Notes under the pieces: generated by a model
Seen by the model: the letters and a program-made list of their open reading frames with translations, nothing else
Told to the model about the DNA's origin: nothing
Databases searched by the model: none
Made by a program: the position numbers and the translations under genes
Shown here: one piece after another, positions 9,239 through 16,355 of the stretch
How the letters are laid out: every line of letters begins with the position of its first letter
Numbering within the stretch: position 1 is the stretch's first letter
Assembly: GCA_902789245.1 (NCBI GenBank)
Contig: CADAND010000002.1
Location: forward strand, 62,001-126,000
Reading direction: 5' to 3'
Source: an uncultured Bacteroidia bacterium
GTDB taxonomy: Bacteria; Bacteroidota; Bacteroidia; Bacteroidales; UBA932
Length of the DNA: 64,000 bases

Positions 9239-10012
9239 GTGGCAGGGGCGGACGCAGAGAAAGAGATGTCCTTCTGGGATCATCTCGACGTGCTGCGCGG
9301 GAGCCTGTTCCGCGCGATCGGCGCCGTGTGCCTGTGTTCCGTGCTGGGACTTGTCTTCCGGGAGCTGCTCTTCGACGGCATCGTGCTCGCGCCGACGCGT
9401 CCCGATTTCATCGTTTACCGCCTGCTGGGCTGGCCTTTCTCGATGGAGTTGATCAACGTCGAGATCAGCGCTCAGTTCTTCGTCCACCTGAAGGCCTCTT
9501 TCGCCGTGGGCGTCATCGTGGCCTTTCCCTATGTCGTCTGGGAGCTGTGGCGCTTCCTCGCGCCTGCGCTGTACGACCGGGAGAAGAAGACCGTCCGCAC
9601 GGCTTTCGCGATGTCCACGGGGCTGTTCTACCTGGGCGTACTGGTCGGCTATTTCATCGTCCTGCCGGTCTGCCTGCAGTTTTTTATGAATTATACGGTC
9701 AGCGACGCGGTCGCCAATACCATCACCATCGGCTCCTACATGTCTATGTTCTTCTCGATGGTGCTGCTGATCGGTGTCGTCTTCGAGTTTCCGACGGTCG
9801 TGCTGGTCCTGAACCGCCTGGGCGTCCTGGACCGCAGCTCGCTGCGGAAAGGTCGCCGCTACGCCGTTGTCATCGTTCTGGTGCTGGCGGCGCTCATCAC
9901 GCCCTCCGACCCGTTCTCGATGTTCGTGCTGGCCATTCCGCTGTATTTCCTTTACGAATTATCCATCCTGCTATGCTCCAGATCGGCCGAGAACCCCGAA
10001 ATGAAAGAATAG
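9239..10012 (+). CDS. tatC: Twin-arginine translocase subunit TatC
   Basis: Multi-spanning membrane receptor of the Tat translocase, 257 residues with about six helices. Key family features are the cytoplasmic N-terminus FWDHLDVLRGSL and the segment PYVVWELWRFLAPALYDREKK with its conserved Glu. The GTG at 9239 directly abuts the tatA stop; an in-frame ATG at 9266 (MSFWDHL) is an alternative start. The last 40 bases overlap the next gene in another frame. Confidence 0.93.
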   Translation: MAGADAEKEMSFWDHLDVLRGSLFRAIGAVCLCSVLGLVFRELLFDGIVLAPTRPDFIVYRLLGWPFSMELINVEISAQFFVHLKASFAVGVIVAFPYVVWELWRFLAPALYDREKKTVRTAFAMSTGLFYLGVLVGYFIVLPVCLQFFMNYTVSDAVANTITIGSYMSMFFSMVLLIGVVFEFPTVVLVLNRLGVLDRSSLRKGRRYAVVIVLVLAALITPSDPFSMFVLAIPLYFLYELSILLCSRSAENPEMKE

Positions 10013-10557
10013 CCTGCCTGAACTGGCCGGAGCGCTTTCCGTACTGCCCGGAGGTGTCGGTGGACAGCTCTCACAGCGGGGAAGCGCTGCATCTGTGCTT
10101 TCACGTGCAGGAGCAGGCGGTCCGTGCGGTCTGTGCAGCGGACCGGGAGCGGGTCTGGGAGGATTCGTGCGTGGAGTTTTTCTTCGCGCCCCGCGAAGAC
10201 GGACTCTATTATAATTTGGAATGTACCTGCACGGGGAAGATCTATCTCTGCCTCGGCGCGGAGCGTCACGGCCGCGAAAGCCTGCCTGAGGCGGCGTATG
10301 CGGGCATAGCCCGTCACGCTTCGCTCGGTACCGCGCCCTTTGGCTTGCGGGAGGAGCCCACGGCCTGGAACCTGGCGCTGGACATCCCTGCCGCGACCTT
10401 CGGCCTCGATTCCTTTGCCGGCCTGCAGGCTCGCGGGAACTTTTATAAATGCGGCGACGGCCTGCCGGTCCCGCACTACCTGAGCTGGGCTCCGATCGAG
10501 GCGCCGAAGCCCGACTTCCACCGACCTGAATTTTTTGACTCTTTGTGTTTTTTATGA
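9973..10557 (+). CDS. CBM9-like carbohydrate-binding protein
   Basis: About 194 residues resembling the 'carbohydrate-binding family 9-like' proteins of Bacteroidetes. Recognisable blocks are NWPERFPYCPEVSV, HLCFHVQEQAVRA, WEDSCVEFFFAP, ARGNFYKCGDGLPVPHYLSW and PKPDFHRPEFF. No signal peptide is visible, so it may act in the cytoplasm or be a stand-alone module; ligand unknown. The ATG at 9973 makes it overlap the tatC end by 40 bases; a much longer ORF in this frame antedating 9973 is a shadow of tatC. Confidence 0.78.
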   Translation: MLQIGREPRNERIACLNWPERFPYCPEVSVDSSHSGEALHLCFHVQEQAVRAVCAADRERVWEDSCVEFFFAPREDGLYYNLECTCTGKIYLCLGAERHGRESLPEAAYAGIARHASLGTAPFGLREEPTAWNLALDIPAATFGLDSFAGLQARGNFYKCGDGLPVPHYLSWAPIEAPKPDFHRPEFFDSLCFL

Positions 10558-10565
10558 TGCTCACT

Positions 10566-10699
10566 GATTGCAGTCAGACAGCTGCCGCGGCAAACCTTCG
10601 CTTCGCTCATCCCTCCCACGCCTTTCGGCGCGGGCCCCTCCCATTTACGAGGCCATGGGTGGCCACGGGTTTGCCTGCGGCACTGTCTGACATGCAATC
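10566..10699. repeat. Repeat family A, copy 1 (intergenic)
   Basis: Nested palindrome that fills most of the gap between the CBM9-like and ABC-F genes. The outer arm GATTGCAGTCAGACAG (10566-10581) pairs with 10683-10699. The inner arm 10583-10596 pairs with 10667-10682. Together they make about 30 paired bases with single-base bulges. The loop contains CCC.CGCC/GGCG.GGG and the block 10632-10668 shared with the copy at 3954-3990. The rest of the 157-nt gap holds nothing else obvious. Confidence 0.78.
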
Positions 10700-10714
10700 T
10701 GAAGGATAATAGAT

Positions 10715-12622
10715 ATGATTTCTATTGAGGATGTGACAGTTGCGTATGGAGGTTTTGTCCTGCTGGACAAGATCAATTTCCATATTTCCGAGACCGACAA
10801 GATCGGCCTCGTGGGGAAGAACGGAGCGGGGAAGTCCACCATCCTGAAGCTAATCTGCGGCTTGCAGAACCCGACTTCCGGGCGCATCGACAAGCCGCGC
10901 GAGCTGACCATCGGCTACCTGCCCCAGATCATGGAGCACCACCGCGGCCGCACGGTGCTCGAGGAGGCGATGACCGCCTTCTCCGGCACGGCCGAAATTG
11001 AGCGGGAGATCGCTTCCGTGACGCGGGAGCTGGAAACGCGTACTGATTATGAATCAGACGCTTACGCGGAGCTGATCGAGCGCCTGACGGGCCTGAACGA
11101 CCGGCTGGAACTCAGCCACACCGAGCCGCCGGAGGTGCAGGCGCGCCGGACCCTGCTGGGCCTGGGCTTCCTGGACGACGAGCTCGGCCGCCCGACCGAG
11201 ACCTTCTCGCAGGGCTGGAACATGCGCATCGAGCTGGCCAAGATCCTGCTTTCGCAGCCGGACGTGCTGCTGCTAGACGAGCCCACGAACCACCTCGACA
11301 TCGAGTCGATCGAGTGGCTGGAGGATTACCTGAAGGCCAGGCGCTGCGCGCTGCTGCTCGTCAGCCACGACCGGCGCTTCCTCGACACGGTCACGAACCG
11401 CACCGTGGAGGTAATGCTGGGCCATATCCACGACTATAAAGTCCCTTATACCAAATACCTGGAGCTCCGTGCGGAGCGCATCCAGCAGCAGGTGGCCGCC
11501 TACGAGAACCAGCAACGGATGATCCAGAAGACGGAAGAGTTCATCAACACCTTCCGCTACAAGCCCACGAAGTCCAACCAGGTCCAGTCCCGCATCAAGG
11601 CGCTGGAGAAGCTGGACCGCATCGAGATCGACGAGACGGACAACGCGCGCCTGACGGTCAAGTTCCCGCCTGCCCCGCGCTCCGGCGACGTCGTCTTCAA
11701 GGGCAGCGACCTGACCGTGGGGTATCCGCAGAAGGTCGTGTTCCGCCACGCGGAGGTGGAAATCAAGCGAGGGGAGAAGGTGGCCCTGATCGGACGCAAC
11801 GGCGAGGGCAAGACCACGCTGATGCGCGTGATCGCCGGGGAGCTGGCTCCCATCAGCGGGGAAGCCCGCCTGGGCCACAACGTTCAGCTTGGCTACTATG
11901 CACAGAATCAGGAAGATATTCTCGACAAGAACGAGACCGTCTTCTCCACGCTCGACCGCATCGCGGTGGGGGACATCCGCAGCAAGCTGCGCGACCTGCT
12001 GGCCCAGTTCCTCTTCCGCGGCGAGGACATCGACAAGCGCGTGTCCGTGCTGTCCGGCGGCGAACGGGCCCGGCTGGGCATGGCGAAGCTCATGCTCCAG
12101 AGCTACAACCTGCTGGCGCTCGACGAGCCGACCAACCACATGGACATCAAGTCCAAGGACATCCTGAAGCAGGCCCTGAAGGCCTACGACGGCACGCTGA
12201 TCGTGGTTTCCCACGACCGTGACTTCCTGGACGGCCTGGTGGACAAGATGTACGAGTTCCGCGACGGCCACGTCAAGGAGCACCTGGGCACCGTGTCCGA
12301 CTTCCTGGCGGCGCGCAAACTCGAGACGCTCCAGGAGCTGGAGCGCAAGGCGGAGCAGGCGGCGCCGAAGCCGGAGGACCAGCAGAAGAAGGCTGCCTTC
12401 GAGGAGCGCCGGCAGGTGAACAAGATGGACCGGAAGAAGAAGAACCGCATCTCCTGGCTGGAGTGCGAGATCGGCAAACTGGAGTCAAGGATGAAGGAGA
12501 TCGAAACCATCCTGGCCGCACCGACGGAGAAGGACGACATCATGGAGTTGACCCGCACCTACCTGGAGTGCAAGCGAGACCTGGACGCGAAGACGGACGA
12601 GTGGGTGGAATTAAGTGAATAG
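10715..12622 (+). CDS. ABC-F family ATPase (Uup/YheS-like)
   Basis: Soluble tandem-ATPase protein of the ABC-F family, 635 residues, likely acting on ribosomes rather than as a transporter since no membrane domain is present. Domain 1 has Walker A GKNGAGKST (residues 34-42), signature FSQGWNMR and Walker B LLLDEPTNHLD. Domain 2 has GRNGEGKTT, LSGGERARL and LALDEPTNHMD. The linker between domains is helical and charged. A C-terminal coiled-coil tail (about 530-635) resembles that of Uup. The first signature has Gln in place of the usual Gly. Antibiotic-protection function is possible but not supported specifically. Confidence 0.92.
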   Translation: MISIEDVTVAYGGFVLLDKINFHISETDKIGLVGKNGAGKSTILKLICGLQNPTSGRIDKPRELTIGYLPQIMEHHRGRTVLEEAMTAFSGTAEIEREIASVTRELETRTDYESDAYAELIERLTGLNDRLELSHTEPPEVQARRTLLGLGFLDDELGRPTETFSQGWNMRIELAKILLSQPDVLLLDEPTNHLDIESIEWLEDYLKARRCALLLVSHDRRFLDTVTNRTVEVMLGHIHDYKVPYTKYLELRAERIQQQVAAYENQQRMIQKTEEFINTFRYKPTKSNQVQSRIKALEKLDRIEIDETDNARLTVKFPPAPRSGDVVFKGSDLTVGYPQKVVFRHAEVEIKRGEKVALIGRNGEGKTTLMRVIAGELAPISGEARLGHNVQLGYYAQNQEDILDKNETVFSTLDRIAVGDIRSKLRDLLAQFLFRGEDIDKRVSVLSGGERARLGMAKLMLQSYNLLALDEPTNHMDIKSKDILKQALKAYDGTLIVVSHDRDFLDGLVDKMYEFRDGHVKEHLGTVSDFLAARKLETLQELERKAEQAAPKPEDQQKKAAFEERRQVNKMDRKKKNRISWLECEIGKLESRMKEIETILAAPTEKDDIMELTRTYLECKRDLDAKTDEWVELSE

Positions 12623-12627
12623 AGAAT

Positions 12628-13557
12628 ATGAAAAAATTGAATTATAATTTTTTAGCCTTAGTTATTTTATTTGGCACTTTAGCTCATCCGCTTCTCGGAC
12701 AGTCTGTCCGGGAGACGAATCACCCGGAGCTTGCCGCCTTTCACAGCATCGAGTTGGGCGGGGATTTCGCCCTGGACGTCCAGTACGGCAAGCAGTACGC
12801 GATGCGGCTGTCGGTGGAAGAACTTTTCGCCGACTATGTGATGTCCTCGGTGCTGGACAGCACCCTGACGGTCACGCTGGACGAGCGGCGCGTGCCGGCG
12901 GAAGTCCGCAAGCTTTTCCGCGGCAAGGATGCCGCGACGCCCGTTTTCCGGGTTTTCGTCACGATGCCGGAGAGTTTGCGCTCGCTGAAGCTGGATTCGC
13001 GGGCCGTGCTGCTGTCGGCCGATGATCTGGTGGTGGATCCCGAGCGTTTCCATCTGCAGGTCACGGAGAATGCCCGGGTCGCTTCGCTGGCCTTCGGTTC
13101 CGGGCAGGTGGTGATTGAAATGGACCGGAAGGCGGAAGCGAGCATGAGCGTGACCTGCGATTCGCTCTCCGTTGTCCAGGCCGGTACGTCCCGTCTGGAT
13201 ATTACGCACCACTCGCAGGTGTCCGCCTTTGATGTCTCGGGAAGCAGCGCGCTGGACGTGAAAGGGGAGACCGGGCTGTTGAAGATTGCTTCGAAGGGTT
13301 TCTCCAAATCGATTCTGAACGGCAAGGCGCCTGTCGTCCGCTACAAGCTGGCGAATTCTTCACAGGTCAATGCGACGCTGCTGGAGACTTCGCGCGCTTT
13401 TGTGGAGATGTCCGGTCTTGGGTCGTTGACGCAGGCGGCCAGTGAAGAGTTGTCCGTCGATCTGACAGGCGGCGCCACGGTCTATTTCCTGAATGATCCC
13501 GCCATCCACGTCATCTATCTGAAGAACGCTTCGCTCATTCCTTACGACCGGAAATAA
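12628..13557 (+). CDS. Exported GIN-domain (DUF2807-like) protein
   Basis: 309 residues with a signal peptide (LNYNFLALVILFGTLAHPLLGQ) and two DUF2807-like stretches. Family-type phrasing includes HSIELGGDFALDVQYG at the start and repeated short beta strands (LKLDSRAVLLSADDL, VSAFDVSGSSALDVKG) suggesting a right-handed beta-helix. Function unknown; members are usually envelope proteins of Bacteroidetes. It begins five bases after the ABC-F stop, suggesting cotranscription. AT-rich codons at the very start contrast with the rest. Confidence 0.78.
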   Translation: MKKLNYNFLALVILFGTLAHPLLGQSVRETNHPELAAFHSIELGGDFALDVQYGKQYAMRLSVEELFADYVMSSVLDSTLTVTLDERRVPAEVRKLFRGKDAATPVFRVFVTMPESLRSLKLDSRAVLLSADDLVVDPERFHLQVTENARVASLAFGSGQVVIEMDRKAEASMSVTCDSLSVVQAGTSRLDITHHSQVSAFDVSGSSALDVKGETGLLKIASKGFSKSILNGKAPVVRYKLANSSQVNATLLETSRAFVEMSGLGSLTQAASEELSVDLTGGATVYFLNDPAIHVIYLKNASLIPYDRK

Positions 13558-13570
13558 TAATATCGCCGGT

Positions 13571-13735
13571 CAAGCAAAAGTGCCCGTTTCGCTCCTCGCG
13601 ATCCGGGCACTTTTGCTTGCCATCGGCTATCATTCTTAGTCGCCGCATCCTGGCCAACGCACCCTCTCGCACGGCCCCCGACGGCACGGGCAAACGGCCA
13701 CAAGGCTTGCGCACTTCCCAACGCACGGATGCGGC
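13571..13735 (+). repeat. Repeat family K, copy 1
   Basis: Begins with a perfect 16-bp hairpin: CAAGCAAAAGTGCCCG (13571-13586) pairs with 13604-13619 across a 17-nt loop. A second stem, GCCGCATCC (13642-13650) with GGATGCGGC (13727-13735), encloses the conserved core starting at 13680 (GACGGCACGGGCAAACGG). The first hairpin sits just after the GIN-protein stop and might also slow transcription. Confidence 0.78.
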
Positions 13736-13745
13736 TTGTCATTTA

Positions 13746-13771
13746 CAAAAATGAACCGGAAAACCGGTTCA
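13746..13771 (-). terminator. Likely intrinsic terminator of the cinA-like operon
   Basis: On the minus strand, TGAACCGG pairs with CCGGTTCA (13752-13771, 4-nt loop) and is followed by TTTTTG. It lies about 70 bases beyond the cinA-like stop. Confidence 0.55.
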
Positions 13772-13789
13772 AATCAGTGAAAATAGGGG

Positions 13790-13827
13790 TTAACAAAAAT
13801 GTTATAGTCTTTAACAATTTTGTTATA
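13790..13827. promoter_or_regulatory. Operator-like paired TAACA/TGTTA words
   Basis: Two near-identical half-sites TTAACAAAAATGTTA and TTAACAATTTTGTTA flank AGTCT. A related arrangement (28 of 38 positions) occurs at 27416-27456 over the rarA start. Which protein would bind is unknown. Confidence 0.35.
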
Positions 13828-13842
13828 TTATCTGAGAATCAG

Positions 13843-14325
13843 TTATTTGTTGTCTGATTCGATGTAGGAGGCCAGGAAGCGGAGGGCGACGTTGGCAAAA
13901 CGCCGGATATTGCCTTTCCGGCCCAGATCGCAGTGGTATTTCTTCGTTTTCGTACCCTTCGGACCGGCCACGCCGATCCAAACCGTGCCTTCCGGATTGC
14001 CCCATTCGTCGCCCCCTTCCGTGAGTCCGGTGGTGGTGACGGCATAGTCCGTTTTCATCAGTTTCCGGACGCCTTCAGCCATGGCGCCGGCAACCTCACC
14101 GCTGACCAGACCATGGTCGCGGATGGTTTTTGTCGGGACGCCGAGGACCTGTTCTTTGATCCGGGTGGCGTACGAGGTGACGGATCCGACATACCAGGAG
14201 GAGGAGCCGGAGACGGTGGTGAGCAGGTGGGAGATCTGTCCGCCGGTGCAGGACTCGGCGGCGCTGAGGGTGCGCCCGCTATTCTTGAGCAGCCGGGCTA
14301 TCTTGTCTTGAACTGTTTCGTTCAT
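13843..14325 (-). CDS. CinA C-terminal domain (nicotinamide-nucleotide amidase, PncC-like)
   Basis: Stand-alone amidohydrolase domain of CinA/PncC type, 160 residues, which deamidates nicotinamide mononucleotide to recycle NAD. The active-site block SAAESCTGG is at residues 21-29, followed by TTVSGSSSWYVGSVTSYATRIK and the NPEGTVWIGV strand. No N-terminal molybdopterin-like domain, so it is the single-domain form. Its start lies inside the end of the dihydroorotate-dehydrogenase-like gene (47-base overlap), suggesting translational coupling. Confidence 0.88.
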   Translation of the reverse strand: MNETVQDKIARLLKNSGRTLSAAESCTGGQISHLLTTVSGSSSWYVGSVTSYATRIKEQVLGVPTKTIRDHGLVSGEVAGAMAEGVRKLMKTDYAVTTTGLTEGGDEWGNPEGTVWIGVAGPKGTKTKKYHCDLGRKGNIRRFANVALRFLASYIESDNK

Positions 14326-15118
14326 TTTTAGCCAGATTAAGCAGGTATTTTTGGATATTGCTGACGAAGTTGGGGCCTTGCCGGACCAGGCCGTCCCGGA
14401 CTTCGATCAGGGAGGCACCGGCTTCGAGTGCCTCAGCAGCCTGTTCCGGAGTCTCGATGGCATGGTTGGAGATGATCGGGAGGCGTCCGGACGTGTATTC
14501 GACGATGTGGCGGATCTGTTCGATGCTGCGGGCCTCGATACCGTCGATGCCGTTCATCAGGCAGTAGTCCAGCAGGTCTTCCGTTTCGGAAGGGGGAAGC
14601 GCCGGGGGGAGCTTGACGACGATCGGTTTGTAGACTTCCTCGGCCAGTCTGGCGTCCAGCAGCGGATCCAGGATGTCGGTGTTGGGGTTGGCCGAGATGT
14701 CGATGACGAAAAAGTCGCAGAAGTCGTAGGCCAGGGTGAAGGCGGTGAGGTATTCTTCGTTGATGCAGGCGGCGAGGATGTCGTTCTGCGGATCTTGCTG
14801 GATGCGGCGGATGGCGCGGCGAATGCCGTCGGCGTTCATGGGGCCGATCTCGACGAAGCTGAAACCGAGGTTGTTCAGGTCGTTGTAGAGCTCGCCGTAG
14901 ATGTCCAGGCCGGCGCCCAGGCCGATGGGATTGTAGAAGTCGATGCCGAAGACTTCACGCTGGAGGCCGGTGGGGCGGTTGTTGTGGATCCAGCGGCTGA
15001 TCAGGCGGCCGCCCGGAATCCTTTCGATCATTTCGAAATACCGGAGAGCTACCCTGGAGGCCTTTTCAATGTCCGCTTTGCGGACAAACGGCCGGAGCAG
15101 TATGCTGTATAGTCCCAT
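14279..15118 (-). CDS. Dihydroorotate dehydrogenase-like protein, active site altered
   Basis: A 279-residue TIM-barrel protein related to class 2 dihydroorotate dehydrogenase (PyrD). The N-terminal helix pattern (GLYSILLRPFVRKADIEKASRVAL), LGFSFVEIGPM, PIVVKLPPALP and the late GASLIEVRDGLVRQGP segment align with the family. The usual AGFDKN reads AGLDIY, so the flavin-contacting Lys is gone, and the ISSPNTP motif carrying the catalytic Ser reads ISANPNTD. It may therefore be catalytically changed or a paralogue. Start chosen at 15118 (MGLYS), just after a TATATTTG box. The alignment is from memory, so residue calls need checking. Confidence 0.72.
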   Translation of the reverse strand: MGLYSILLRPFVRKADIEKASRVALRYFEMIERIPGGRLISRWIHNNRPTGLQREVFGIDFYNPIGLGAGLDIYGELYNDLNNLGFSFVEIGPMNADGIRRAIRRIQQDPQNDILAACINEEYLTAFTLAYDFCDFFVIDISANPNTDILDPLLDARLAEEVYKPIVVKLPPALPPSETEDLLDYCLMNGIDGIEARSIEQIRHIVEYTSGRLPIISNHAIETPEQAAEALEAGASLIEVRDGLVRQGPNFVSNIQKYLLNLAKNERNSSRQDSPAAQE

Positions 15119-15124
15119 GCCATG

Positions 15125-15132
15125 CAAATATA
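15125..15132 (-). promoter_or_regulatory. -7 box of the dihydroorotate-dehydrogenase-like gene
   Basis: TATATTTG on the minus strand, ending six bases before the ATG at 15118, so the mRNA leader would be almost absent. Confidence 0.5.
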
Positions 15133-15138
15133 CACATT

Positions 15139-15182
15139 TATCCTTATATAATACCGCCAGTATCCTTGTATAATACCGCCAG
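15139..15182. repeat. Tandem 22-bp duplication
   Basis: Positions 15139-15160 and 15161-15182 are two copies of a 22-nt unit ending in ATAATACCGCCAG with a single mismatch. The second copy forms the left outer arm of repeat K copy 2. Confidence 0.8.
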
Positions 15183-15428
15183 CCGGTCAACAATACCTGT
15201 TCCGCTTACCGCTCCACAGGTATTGCCGACCGGCTTTGGCTACCCTGGCTATTGCGTCTGCCGACCCTTCCCACCCTCACGCACACCCCCCGACGGCGCG
15301 GGCAAACGGCCACAGGCTCGCGCACGCCCCACGCACCGGCAGCCGCTGTAACTTATTTCTGCTGCAGCCGCGCACAAGAACCTTCCAGGCGGGTCTTGCC
15401 CGCCTGAAACGTGAGCGGCTGGCGGTAT
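15173..15428 (+). repeat. Repeat family K, copy 2, with outer inverted arms
   Basis: The outer arms ATACCGCCAGCCG (15173-15185) and CGGCTGGCGGTAT (15416-15428) are perfect complements. Inside are a hairpin (15181-15200 with 15216-15235, 18 of 20 paired), the K stem GCGTCTGCCG (15254-15263) with CGGCAGCCGC (15337-15346, one mismatch), the core from 15292, and a third hairpin CAGGCGGG/CCCGCCTG (15386-15406). It occupies nearly all of the 326-nt gap between the genes on either side; no further gene is seen there. Confidence 0.78.
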
Positions 15429-15444
15429 AAACTTGCGGGTTAGA

Positions 15445-15903
15445 TTAGACGAGTTCTTGGAAGGAGCCGTCGGAGTAGAAAAGAATAACCTTTGAGATAA
15501 CTCTTTGATTTATAGATTTTCTCGACTGATTATCTATATATCTGCTAAATGTGTTTGGACGGGGAGTGGGGGACTCTGAGGGAGTGGATGCGGGGGCGGA
15601 AGCCGGGTATTCCGGCTCGTCGAAGAGGTTGCCCTCATCGCTGTTTGGGGTGGGTGAAATCGATGCTGCAGGGGGCTCAGGGGCTGATTGGGCGTTTGTG
15701 TACATTTTGCCGCGGCCGGTCAGGAGCCATTCAAAATTCAGGTTAGGGTAGTGGCGGACCATGCTCTCGAGAAAATCGAAGCCGGGTTTGTTTCGACCGG
15801 AAAGGATGTGCGAGATACTGGCTCGGGCGACGCCGATCGTCTCGGCGAACTGGGCCTGGCTGATGTTTTCAGCGACCAGAAACTGTTGCAGACGCGCGTT
15901 CAT
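15445..15903 (-). CDS. XRE-family helix-turn-helix regulator
   Basis: 152-residue DNA-binding protein. The N-terminal HTH (residues about 6-55: QFLVAENISQAQFAETIGVARASISHILSGRNKP) is followed by FEWLLTGRGKMY, a Pro/Ser-rich linker (about 68-125) and a conserved C-terminal tail SKVILFYSDGSFQELV. This arrangement recurs in Bacteroidetes XRE proteins. Start at 15903 (MNARLQQ) is preferred to the longer ORF. Short palindromes of the type GTTTACAAAnGTAAC lie around its own promoter and at the far end of the adjacent gap, so autoregulation is plausible. Confidence 0.85.
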   Translation of the reverse strand: MNARLQQFLVAENISQAQFAETIGVARASISHILSGRNKPGFDFLESMVRHYPNLNFEWLLTGRGKMYTNAQSAPEPPAASISPTPNSDEGNLFDEPEYPASAPASTPSESPTPRPNTFSRYIDNQSRKSINQRVISKVILFYSDGSFQELV

Positions 15904-16343
15904 AATTCTAAACGATTTGTTTACAAAAGTAACAAGAAAATTGGAAGAAAACAAGTGTTACAAATGTAAATTGTGGATAAGTTGTGGACAGGGTGGTGGA
16001 GTCTCCATATATAGTAGATGAAGCCTTATTTCATATTACAACATTTAACTTATTGAGTTTATAACATATATTATCCATGTTCATACTATTTATACTCGCT
16101 CAGGGGTACTATTTACATCGTTAACTGGAAATCAACATCATTGTTTACTTAAGCAAAATAAAGCTAAAATATTGGTTTTCAGTTAGGTTACATGTTCGGT
16201 TCGATGTTGATAATATCTTCTTATGCCAGTTATTAACATGATACTAAATCTGTTGATAATAATTTTGTAAACTACACAAATGTAAACAAGGAATTTACAA
16301 ATGTTTACAAATGTTACGGGTTGTCTGCTTCAAAAATAAGCGG
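15904..16343. other. AT-rich gap with DnaA-box-like words (weak oriC candidate)
   Basis: This 450-nt stretch is strikingly AT-rich compared with its neighbours and holds no ORF. It contains a perfect consensus DnaA box in reverse (TGTGGATAA, 15972-15980), TTATCCATG (16071-16079), two TGTTGATAA (16205-16213, 16251-16259) and TTATTAACA (16230-16238). Near both ends are repeated words related to TTTACAAATGTAAA (15915-15930, 15957-15969, 16276-16314) that could be operators for the adjacent HTH protein. An origin role is only a hypothesis. Confidence 0.35.
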
Positions 16344-16351
16344 TAAATTTG
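16344..16351 (+). promoter_or_regulatory. -7 box of queA
   Basis: TAAATTTG ends four bases before the queA ATG; GTTG lies 20 bases upstream (16320-16323) as a possible -33 element. A nearly leaderless mRNA is expected. Confidence 0.6.
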
Positions 16352-16355
16352 CATC

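Noticed and set aside
9328..9972. Upstream extension of the CBM9-like frame across tatC
   Set aside because: The extra 215 residues are an out-of-frame reading of tatC, rich in Arg/Gly/Pro.
13571..13619. Simple Rho-independent terminator of the GIN-protein gene
   Set aside because: The 16-bp hairpin lacks a T-run and recurs, in variant form, as part of the K elements, so it was assigned to the repeat.
15139..15182. CRISPR-like direct repeats
   Set aside because: Only two abutting 22-bp units with no spacers and no cas genes.
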